Part shown: in pieces, positions 55,155 through 64,000 of the stretch
Layout of the letters: each line of letters opens with the position of its first letter
Position numbering within the stretch: position 1 is the stretch's first letter
Assembly: GCA_027475525.1 (NCBI GenBank)
Contig: JAMWFC010000084.1
Coordinates: 732,258 to 796,257 of the forward strand
DNA from: Macrolepiota albuminosa
Taxonomy: Eukaryota; Basidiomycota; Agaricomycetes; Agaricales; Agaricaceae
DNA: 64,000 bases
Direction of reading: 5' to 3'
Notes under the pieces: generated by a model
The model's input: only the letters and a program-made list of their open reading frames with translations
Database searches by the model: none
Told to the model about the DNA's origin: nothing
Made by a program: the position numbers and the translations under genes

Positions 55155-56900
55155 TTACAGCTTCGCCCTGGCCGCAATTTTCTCGTCAAGTTTAGCCTAT
55201 TAAGAATTGGTTTGAGTTTTAACAATGAATGGAAGTATACAGAGATCAACACGTCACCTTGACATGGTCCATGTACACGTTGGTAACCACCCAGTGCTCC
55301 CTCTTCATGTCCTTTCCGTAGATAGCGAGGGCCAGATCCTTCGTCATGATGCCGTCCTTGTCGATGACCTCGATACAGGCAGTTTCAAGGTCTTGGCACC
55401 AATGGCGGAGGGCTTCGTTGCCGTCGAGTTTAGCACGGTGCAAAAGTCCTCGAGTCCAAGCAAAGATCGAGGCAACGGGGTTTGTGGATGTCTCGTTGCC
55501 CTTCTGCCACTCGCGATAATGCCTCGTCACGGTGCCTACAAGAATGAAATTTAGTTGGGCTTTTGGAACCTCTGAAGGATGACGCACCATGTGCAGCCTC
55601 GCTTTCAATGATACGACCATCCGGCGTGATGAGTTCCGAGGTCATCATGCCCAAGCTTCCGAAGCCCTGGGCGAGGATGTCACTCTGAACATCACCGTCG
55701 TAGTTTTTGCATGCCCAGACGAAGCCACCGGACGACTTGATCGCCTGTGCGACCATGTCGTCAATGAGACGGTGCTCGTAATATGTGCCGATGGCTTCGA
55801 AATCGGCCTTGTATGTGGTGTCATAGATCTCCTGGAAGATGTCCTTGAAACGACCATCGTACTTCTTCAGGATGGTGTTCTTGGTGGACATAAACAGGTT
55901 CATCTTCTTAGCGAGAGCCATCTTGAAGGATGAGTGAGCGAATCCTATGATTGACTAGTCACAAAGAGTGGGTGAGTTTGAGGCATGTAGACCAGGACAA
56001 AGCGCGCACCTCATCAGTGTTGTACATGCTCATGGCAACACCCTTTCCCTTGAAATCATAGACGTCCAGCGCTGTTGGGGCTGAGCCATCCGTGGGGGTA
56101 TAGACAAGTTGAAGTTTGCCAGGTCCAGGAGCAACGAAATCAGTAGACCGGTACTGATCGCCAAACGCATGTCGTCCGATGACAATGGGCTTCACCCAGC
56201 CAGGAATAGGCTTTGGTATCCGTTCCAGCACGATGGGCTCGCGGAAGACGGTGCCCCCAAGGATGTTTCGGATCTAGTGACAGATGACCTCGAGGTGAGA
56301 CGAAAGACACGTAACAAGACGCACAGTTCCGTTAGGGCTCTTCCACATCTCTTTGAGATTGAACTCCTTCACCCGTGCCTCATCAGGCGTGATAGTGGCA
56401 CATTTGATACCGACGCTGTGTTCCAGAATGGCGTTGGCAGCATCGATGGTGACTTGGTCATTTGTCTACAGACTCTTGAGCCATGCATCGCGATGTTCAA
56501 CGTCGATACACACCTGGTCCCTGTATTCCAGGCCAAGATCATAGTACTTGATGTCAACTTGGAGATAGGGAAGGATGAGCTAGGTGGGAAAAATTTACCA
56601 TGATCAACCAAGTTCTCATCAAGGAATGATGGACGGGAATACCTCTTCCCTGATCTTCTTCCAGATTATCCGGGTCATCTCGTCTCCATCGAGTTCGACG
56701 ACGGGATTCTGTACAACGATTTTCTGAGCCATTTCTGTAGGGAGGTAGTGTCAACGACGACTGAAAAGATCGATTGCCGGAGACAATATATACTCACGGA
56801 ACCGGGAAAAAGTGCCGGAAAAGGTACGAAAAGTGGGGTAAGATGGCCTTGCCCTTCCGATGATACGACCTGATAAGTTACGAGCTCGCGCTGTCCACAT
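55155..56900 (-). CDS. NADP-dependent isocitrate dehydrogenase, mitochondrial with possible cytosolic/peroxisomal form
   Basis: Oxidatively decarboxylates isocitrate to 2-oxoglutarate with NADPH formation. Eight exons on the minus strand: 56900-56798, 56734-56643, 56579-56514, 56465-56325, 56273-56010, 55954-55588, 55535-55258, 55196-55155; 1,353 nt, 450 residues. Exon 1 encodes an Arg/Ser-rich presequence ([19 protein letters not shown]) lacking acidic residues, a mitochondrial signal. Exon 2 begins two bases before a second ATG (56732) that opens the mature enzyme, [20 protein letters not shown]. Family blocks: [16 protein letters not shown], the substrate-binding RRPFGD-type region [35 protein letters not shown], and YDGDVQSD with the metal-binding Asp. 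The last three residues are AKL, a peroxisomal PTS1-type tripeptide. Initiation at either ATG could give differently located forms. Complete. Confidence 0.95.
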
Positions 56901-57945
56901 CGACGCTGTGATCCCAGATCAGCGGGTCAAGCTATAGTGTGGAATGCTATACAAACTAGCAGCTTACCTCTGACGCGACGAGACGATGATGGTTGAGTCA
57001 AAGAACAGGTTCGGCCGAATCCAAAAAAAATTCAGTCTATGATTGCCGAGAGTTTGTTGACCCGCCTTTCCGGTAATACTTTTCTTTTGCTAAAATCACG
57101 TTCAAGTATGTCAGTACTGCTTGACATACTTAGGCCTTGACAATTTCCATTCACTGGATACCAAATTTTTGGGTGAAGAAATTAAATTTATTAGCAACAT
57201 CAATGGTTGTTGGCTCTGCTTGTACTTCGTCGATCCCTTCTTAATCGAGACGAAGATCGTTTTACGAAGCTTCTGCACAATGAGCTAGGGGCGCTATGTC
57301 AACGACGCCTTGTTTGGTAATTGAAAAACGGGAACCCCTGAGAAGGCACCGTAGTAGTCCTGAAGCGCTGATATCCTTATATAGTGTCGGCATCACATTG
57401 AAGGGGAGTAGAGGCCTTATGAATGACAACATATTCGCATAGTATCGCCGTAGTGCTGCGGGCCATTTGTTCTAGGGTCTGCTACGAGAGGTTTACAGTG
57501 CTACAAGGTAGGTGAAAATCTAACGCTGGCTAGGAGCAGGATCGTAAACCGGCCCTACAGTGTGGCGCATTTCCATCGAAGTATATAAATGCTGATATGC
57601 TAATAGCGAGATTAAACAGAAAAAGAAGGTCTACTTCTTCATTCCAAGCAAATACTCGGTATTTTCTATATGTGTAAAGTCACGTGTCTCACACGAACCA
57701 AAGGTTGTTCACGCTCTGCCCTCTTGATTTCTCAGTTTTTACATCAACCGACTTATAATTTCAAAGATCGTCGACTGAATTCCAGAGCAGGTTGAATCCA
57801 TCCGTCGACTGCATCACTCCTACAGAGGCTACGGTATAGTTATTGTGCTCTATTTTTGAAATGATCGCCGCGAACCCTTGCGGCCATTACGTTTGCTCGT
57901 GTATTTAAATATTGCGTGGCGGGACATGGACTTTGTCTGCTTACC
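56901..57945. other. Divergent promoter region between isocitrate dehydrogenase and the next gene
   Basis: About 1 kb with no coding potential that I can support. TATA-like strings: tatataa near 57585 and tatttaaata near 57902, the latter about 40 bp before the start codon of the plus-strand gene. Several A/T-rich runs; no repeat recognised. Confidence 0.5.
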
Positions 57946-59923
57946 ATGTTCGACCCGTCTAAAGTATTGTCACGGATATCGAAGAACATAACTTCCCAAG
58001 CCCAGCCACCAAGGCCTCAGCTGCCAAGTTTGTTCGATTATTTCCTCAAAACTTGCTCGGAGGACTTGATTCATCCCGCAGTCATAAAAAAGTGGATAGA
58101 GAGTCACGGCTCCCTACATATGACGCCTACGAACCATGAGTCTTCGTTCCCAGATAGAGGGTACCATTCGATCCCTGTATCCTTTTTCGATCAGGTTGCT
58201 GTCGAAGTATTTAATTCGCTTTCGGATGCGGCTCAGCTGGAAATCCAAGAGGCTAACGAAAGGGCGTATTATGATGCGGTGATTGAGTACAAGGATGAGA
58301 TGAAGAAATTGTATAGAGGTGAGGGTATCGACCGCGGAGAGTAAGTATCCCTTGCCACTTGGAGAAAAGGTCTACACCTATCTGGGTTCATAGGTATGGA
58401 GCATTGGAGATGACTGCTTGTGTCCTTGAACAGGTAATGGCAGCATTGGAAGCCATAACCGATTTACACATGATAGGATGGGCCGGTGGTTGCACCTCCA
58501 CTAGCGATGGAATAGGAATTATCAAGTATGTTCTACTCTCTCTCTTTTCAAAGACGGTACGGTTAACAGATTCGAAGGATTTCCAGCCAATGTAGTGGTC
58601 CAACTGAACCTCCAATGATTTTTCCCAGATCTCGAAAGGATGTAATTCGTCAGGCGGCCCAGAAATGGATGGCTGAAGTCGGAGAACAGGTCATTGGTAG
58701 GTAGCTTATAATTTCTTCCATGGCAGCCAGCACTCAATCTGTGTATAGAGCAATGGGTTGGCACTGACCCGTATACACCAACGAAGCAGGTTATCACAAA
58801 AACTGTAGAGAAGCGCAAGAATTCGGGGGACGATATCAGGCTCACTAAAAAGACAAAGACCACAAATAACAACATTGCTACCAGGCAAAGCGCTGCAGCT
58901 TCATCTCTATCGTTATACTCGATATCTGAAAAGAATGGATGCTCAACTAACACTGCCTTACGAGCTTACCCATCGGAAGGCCAGATGACTGGGTCGCAGA
59001 ATTCTGTAGTAAGGCGGGCGCCGTTGCTAGCATCCTTCGCTGTCTCAACGCCGCCTCAAACGCCACTGCGATATGTACTGGCTCCTCCGGAGCTGAATGG
59101 GCGCCAGTCCCAGAACACGTACTTGCGCCACCGGAGCGAATCCTTGCCCCCTATCCGAACATTGGACTCGGATGAAGGTTCTGCGGCTTATAGACCGCAA
59201 GTGACATGGTCGGCTTTTGAAGATCTACGACTGTTGATCCGAAATAGAGAACAGAAGAGGGACGACACCGCTGAAGAGTACCAGAAACATTACTCCTATC
59301 TGATCGCGACCTTGCCGAGTTCTGCTAGAAACCTGCGCTATGGTCTAGAAACTATTATCAAAGTCGACTTAGGCTCCACTTTTCGGGACATCGTGATGTT
59401 GTTGATCGAAAATGAACTGCTTCATGGATTCAAGTCGCCCATAAACGGTCTTCCTACACGTCTCCGCCCGTACGAGGTGACAAAATGGATTCGTTGTGGT
59501 CGAGGTCGCGCAGGAGGAAAGGTGACGGTGGTTAACATTGAACGATTTTCGAAGGCATGGTGGAAATGGTGGATGGACATGCAACCAAAATGGCGTGAGC
59601 GTGGTGCCCGCGGCAAGCCAAAGCAAGTCATCCCGGTTCGAGCCGAGGAGGAGGAGTGGACGTGTCTTCATAAACCGGGTGCAAACGGAATGCTCGGTGT
59701 CGTAGCAGGTCTGCATGGATGGGGAGCAGCCATTAAGAACCGGGCAGTACTTCTAGGATTCAGCGAGCAGAATGCTGACTGGCTCTTTGCGGTGAAGGAT
59801 TGTCATTGGGTCATGGAACGTCTTATCAAAACACTGAAGAGTAAACAAGAAGAGGGGTCAGATGGTCACAGGTCTGAGGAAGATGAACTAGACGTCGAGA
59901 CAGTGGGCGGTGATATTGATTGA
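57946..59923 (+). CDS. Agaricomycete-type protein of unknown function, 600 residues
   Basis: Four exons: 57946-58340, 58394-58525, 58596-58696 and 58749-59923, all in frame with GT-AG introns of 52-70 bp. Start chosen at MFDPSKVLSRISKNITSQ; no upstream in-frame ATG fits. The N-terminal half has an acidic/helical segment (LEIQEANERAYYDAVIEYKDEMKKLYRGE) and exon 2 (MTACVLEQVMAALEAITDLH). The middle is Ser/Thr/Pro-rich. The C-terminal part has the tryptophan-rich signature WWKWWMDMQPKWRERG followed by WTCLHKPGANGMLGVVAGL and WLFAVKDCHWVMERLI. Similar WW-x-WW...QPxWR...PGxNGxL blocks occur in many hypothetical proteins of Agaricomycetes (family knowledge, from memory); function is unknown. An acidic tail ends the protein. 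Confidence 0.75.
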
Positions 59924-61428
59924 AAGCAGAAGGGTAGAGTTTATAGGCTATGAGATTCCTTACATTCTGTATATGATGAGTGATTTTTTAGGTTTCCGTT
60001 AGGAGGTCATGGGGATTTGGAGATACTAACTACGTGCCAGAAATACAATGTGACAACGGTCAAAGATGCCCAGTCATCATTTCATTTATCGGCCCTTGTA
60101 AGCTGTATCATGTGGATTTTGCATGTGAAACGGTAACTGACAACATGACTGCGGACCTATAGACAGGTGCCACTGTCAAAGGGCATGTACATAGATATTC
60201 CAGGGACTTGGCAATTACTGTTGTATCCCCCAGAAACAGACCACGTGGTTTCCATACTACCCCGAAAAGAAACAGGCAATATATGCCAGCAGCCCTAATG
60301 GGGGAATCAAACGCGTAAAGGTAGCAGGGATGTGATGAGAGAATGCACCATGAGAAACACTTACAGCAATTGTATTTTTGTCAGCCTGCATCTGAGAAGG
60401 TGCTGAAATGGGAAACTCTATAGCAATCCAGGTTCGCTATGAATACCACCGATAGCGACGGATCACCACGCGTCAAAACCGGGTGTCATTGATACGGAGA
60501 GGGAATATGTACGAGGGAAGATGGCCTAAGATGAGTGACAGCTACGGGTTTAACGAAGCTTGTACCGATCCTTCTTCGCTCCTAGCCGAAAGAAGTCGAA
60601 GTTAGGAGATGATCGATGATCGTCTACCCGAACCGCTGCCGACGAGCGGGGGCGTTTACCTCAGAAAATATCGCAGGAGTTCTACCGCTTTGACGCCAAG
60701 CTGGACTCAGTCTTTCTCATTTTCCTGTCTGTCTCTGAAGCACGAATAGCCTCTGGATATTTATACAAAAACAAAAGTTAGGAGATCTATTACGTGGGAC
60801 ATGTTCTGCTAGTGGTGTAAGCACTCTAAATTAGACCCTCCCTCCATTGCTCCTTCGGAAATGGTTCTGAAGTAAAAGTGGAGAACTCGGAGAAAACCTG
60901 AGATGTCGATGGATGGATTAGAATCGCGTGGGGCCAACCGCAAAAATCGCGGTGATAGAAAGTCAAGCGTGGTAGATACTTCATGGTGATGGTGAGAGGA
61001 ATTGTGAAATAGACAACAGCCAATGCATTACTTCACCGGTCCCCTAAGGCCGTGAAGTCCTCCTTTTTCTCTGCCGCAAAATAGCAAGAAACTGAATAGT
61101 CAGGTCGATCAAAACCCGAGTTCAAACTTGTTAGACAACGTCGTCAACTTTTATATAGTGACGCATTGACAAGTGCAACAGGGTAGAAAGGATAGAGATC
61201 ATTACAGTAGATTAAACTATATCTGTCAGTTAGAGAAGTCAACCGCTTCACAGGGGATAAATCCCTCGCAACGTCCATAGGTAAAATGTCGGTGCAAACA
61301 TGTATAGCTGAGGTAAAGAATGCTGAAAATAGACAAGTACACCTCATGACGGAAGAAGAATCGGAAATAACGCCGAGGTTGCCCAGGAATCCGACCTTCG
61401 GTCAGAGGCATGTTCACTGAAAATAAGA
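59924..61428. other. Convergent intergenic region, 1.5 kb, no gene recognised
   Basis: Only short frames on both strands, with no domain or convincing splice chain. In particular, no fungal transcription-factor middle-homology domain that would extend the neighbouring Zn2Cys6 gene was found here. Confidence 0.5.
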
Positions 61429-62859
61429 TCAGCGGTCACGAGAAAAGTGAACTAATGGCTCCCTGCCATCATCTCGTGATGACATGCCGGCTTCAAGTGG
61501 TGGTTCCATGAACCTTCGAGATGGCGGATGCGTCTGGTTCGCCGAACCCGTCTGACTGGAAGATGTGATATTATCAAGATACGTTCCTGTCCCTGTGACA
61601 GACGGTAGTTTCGAAGAGTCATCCCGGAAAAGTGAGCCGCTGGGACGTAAGAATCCTGAGATTCGGGGCGCAGACGCTTCCCCAGCACGAGCGTCTGCGC
61701 GTAACAGTTTTTTGACCGTGAGTCTTGATTAGAGGGCGAGATGATGGATGCTAGTGAAAATGGAGAAGTCTTTGCTACCGACGATGTCGGTGAGTTGTCA
61801 CTGAGCGATGGTCGCACAGAGGAAGGGGATCGTGTGAGTGAAGGTGACGTAGCAACTGTATTCAGATGCTGGTGAGATTGTGTCTGGGTATCCTGGGGTT
61901 TGACGAAGCGTTGTGAACTCTGGATTTGAGTACTAGGATTAAGCGACTGTGACGGAGAAGTTGTAGGTGGATATCCAAGTGAACCCGTTGATGATACAGC
62001 CTCTGCCCCCTGAAGCCCGGGAGACAAACCCATGTGATTGTGGGGAGCTAATGTTCCTCTTTGTAGACGTTGCACTTGTTCAAAAAGCTCATCGTAACGT
62101 GCTTTGAGATCGTCAAACTCAGCGCGAGTGACGTACTTCTCTCTATGGAGATGCGAATGTGGTCATGAGCACGTCAACGCACAGGAGATCAGAAAAGGAT
62201 CGACCTACACCGGTTCCACAACATGCCATTGACATCGTGACTGCTCTCCTCGGCGTGTACAGGGGGTACAAGGCTGGGTCCTGAACGAATGAGGTTTCGT
62301 CAGTACAATTGTTTGGTGCACTATCACTGATATCGTCAAACCTATCACACTTTATTTTTCGCCTTTTACACTCTGCCAGTACCCAAAGTCAGAGGACGTC
62401 AGCACAGGCAAGTAAAACAAGGGCATGGAGGGGGATACAAGTATAGGGAACCAATCAATTACATGACTCTGGAGAATCAAGTTTATGGTTATCCTCACCA
62501 GTACAACTCAAGGCTTGCCGACGCCTTTTCTTCTTTGGCGGTTCACACGATTGCTCAACGACTTCGGGCTCAGAGTCCATGGCAAACATCTCCGCGCTTT
62601 TACGAGAGCCGAAGATGGACTGGGCGGGGGAATTAGGTGCTAATTGTGGTGGTGCCGAGTACATGAGACTTGAGCCCTCCCCCAAATGCTGTGATAATCC
62701 AGAGGGAGGTAGATATGGATGTAGTTGACGGATTGAGGGAAGAGAGGGTTGCGAGGCAATAACAGAATGTATAAGGTTCGAACTCGATGGTGTCGAGTCA
62801 TGACGCGCAGAACCTCGACTCGGAGAAGCACTACCACGAGAGGGCTTCTGAGAGTCCAT
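61429..62859 (-). CDS. Zn(II)2Cys6 transcription factor, short form
   Basis: Five-exon model: 62859-62499, 62372-62342 (31 bp), 62280-62209, 62142-61717, 61639-61429; 1,101 nt, 366 residues. A Ser/Pro-rich N-terminus leads to the basic PPKKKRRRQALSC and the binuclear cluster assembled across three exons: CTECKRRKIKC in exons 1-2 and CTPCTRRGEQSRC in exon 3, spacing CX2CX6CX5CX2CX7C. It is followed by the linker EPVEKYVTRAEFDDLKARYD and a coiled-coil dimerisation segment (DELFEQVQRLQ). The rest is Ser/Thr/Pro-rich. The 61717/61639 splice is my inference from frame continuity. The usual ligand-responsive Fungal_trans domain is absent, so this is either a short regulator or the front of a truncated gene. 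Start could also be ATG 62871. Confidence 0.8.
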
Positions 62860-64000
62860 GACCAACGACAAGACGATCAGTGCCGGAGCACAAAGAAGAC
62901 AAGGGAGCGGAATGAGCAGGGGGACATCAAGAGGGGCGCATTCGACATGAGTTCGCTCTTACTTATGGTATGGTACCTCAGGTCACACTCCCATAAACAG
63001 GTACGCATCTCAAAAGAGAATAGTAGACCCTTTGTTGAAAACGGCCTAGTGTGGCACCGCTAGTAATTTCCATAATAACGGACAGATGCGGTAATCAGGC
63101 CTATCATGACGGGAAGTCACAGTGACGAGATCTTGGCAGAACCTACGTGGAAGATCAAAGCGATACAAATCACAAGTACACATGTACAACGGATGTTAGC
63201 TACCTTGATGTCCCATGAGTGGTCTCATGAATAGCTCATCTGATCATAACCTCGGGGATACGAAATAATTGCAATTGTGTGGTAATATAGCGTGACTCGA
63301 TCAGGTTGATGGGAAACAGTAAAAAAAAAAATTAGGTTTTTAGGGACTTTCAACACCGATCCGCTCTGCGGGCGTTATCTCCGACATCAACTTCATATCC
63401 AAATGCCGACCTTGGATCCATCGGCACTGGGATGCAAGATTCGAATATAACCTCGTTATCACTCAAGGCACGTAACTGCCCACCCTTTTTATGTGACGGA
63501 GTCAGAGGTTCAACCGGAGTTGCGAGGACAGGTTTCAAACCAGACATTTGGCCGACATTTGAGGAAGATTGCAGAACGCTCTCCAAAAAATGCCCCAGCG
63601 GGGTGTCAATCAGACAGCATGTTCCAGGAATGCAATTTCCTGCGTGTCAATCTACAAAGCTTCCATGAACATGCTCAAACATCATGGAGTAAGTTCACTT
63701 CGAGACGTTATTTCTAGAGTGTAATCTCCGCCCTTCTCCGTCGGCGCCACGCCGCGTCCCTTGGAATAGTAATCTTAACGCCGTTTCAGGGTAAAAAGTA
63801 GATAGGACGGCAACGATGTAGGATCCACTTTGTGCTACCTGCCAGCCTTGTGGCCGCGCCATACCATCTTGACTCGATAACGTCTTGGGAGACAACGATT
63901 TAAGTCTAGCAAGCAGACTTCAAACGCTGTCGAGGCTGGCCAATGAGTACTGAACTCAAGATTCTTGGTTTCTGTCGCGCTATAGGCACAATCAATTTCA
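62860..64000. other. Upstream region of the Zn2Cys6 gene, no firm gene
   Basis: Contains a poly-A run at about 63320-63330. On the minus strand 63586-63350 there is a 79-codon frame ending ESCIPVPMDPRSAFGYEVDV-type sequence, without a plausible ATG; it may be a terminal exon of something unrecognised. Nothing else supported. Confidence 0.4.

Noticed and set aside
57916..57945. Upstream GTG start for the Agaricomycete-type protein
   Set aside because: Non-ATG; ATG 57946 gives a natural N-terminus after an A/T-rich promoter-like stretch.
1..64000. RIP in the strict Neurospora sense
   Set aside because: The stops are mainly CGA to TGA with some TGG changes; context statistics are needed to separate RIP from ordinary CpG deamination, so only a C-to-T signature is claimed.
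1..64000. CRISPR arrays, rRNA and tRNA genes
   Set aside because: None recognised; the tandem repeats present are 77-bp doublets, not spacer arrays, and the genome is eukaryotic.

Overview
The window looks like nuclear DNA of a filamentous basidiomycete, most likely an Agaricomycete. The evidence is short (about 45-70 bp) GT-AG introns in every host gene, fungal-type NADP isocitrate dehydrogenase, Mn superoxide dismutase and a Zn2Cys6 factor, an Agaricomycete-style P450, and Ngaro-like and Ty3/gypsy elements of types common in that class. I cannot name the species. No tRNA, rRNA or CRISPR was recognised.

Layout. Positions 1-1543 hold the N-terminal part of a decayed cytochrome P450 (minus strand). 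Positions 2113-46951 are one nest of retroelements. The outermost is a Ngaro-like tyrosine-recombinase retroelement (minus strand) with terminal A repeats (A2 2135-2718, A1 45139-46951) and gag, RT/RNase H and recombinase genes. Element A (Ty3/gypsy, plus strand, 4-bp TSD TCGA) inserted into its RT gene. The 3' LTR of A was then split by element B (Ty3/gypsy, plus, 19009-30592, TSD CCAG) and by element C (chromovirus-type Ty3/gypsy, minus, 31137-42905, TSD GGCGC). A solo B-type LTR sits in the pol gene of A and a solo A-type LTR sits in repeat A1. Once the nest is unfolded, repeat lengths agree exactly: A LTRs 1073/1073 bp, B LTRs 939/939, C LTRs 237/237, Ngaro A repeats 584/584.

Two overlays dominate the nest. 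(1) Eighteen direct tandem duplications all have a period of exactly 77 bp, and all lie in repetitive DNA. They look like uncollapsed 77-mer overlaps from a de Bruijn assembly and cause most apparent frameshifts. Collapsing them restores a single 2,330-codon gag-pol frame in C and the length matches above. (2) The remaining breaks are almost all stops explained by C-to-T change (CGA to TGA, TGG to TAG/TGA, CAA or CAG to TAA/TAG), which suggests cytosine methylation/deamination or a RIP-like process.

Accessory genes of the elements are the most novel content. Elements A and B each carry, antisense to gag-pol and upstream of the 3' LTR, an intron-containing gene with a six-cysteine cluster. Element A has about 1.9 kb of further antisense coding-like sequence. 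Element C has a second sense ORF of about 1,080 codons after pol.

Positions 46952-64000 are ordinary gene space: MnSOD (+), a KEN-motif protein of unknown function (-), a C2HC zinc-finger protein with internal repeats (+), NADP isocitrate dehydrogenase with both a mitochondrial presequence and a C-terminal AKL (-), an Agaricomycete-type protein of unknown function (+), and a Zn2Cys6 regulator (-). The Ngaro A1 repeat ends only about 115 bp before the MnSOD start codon.
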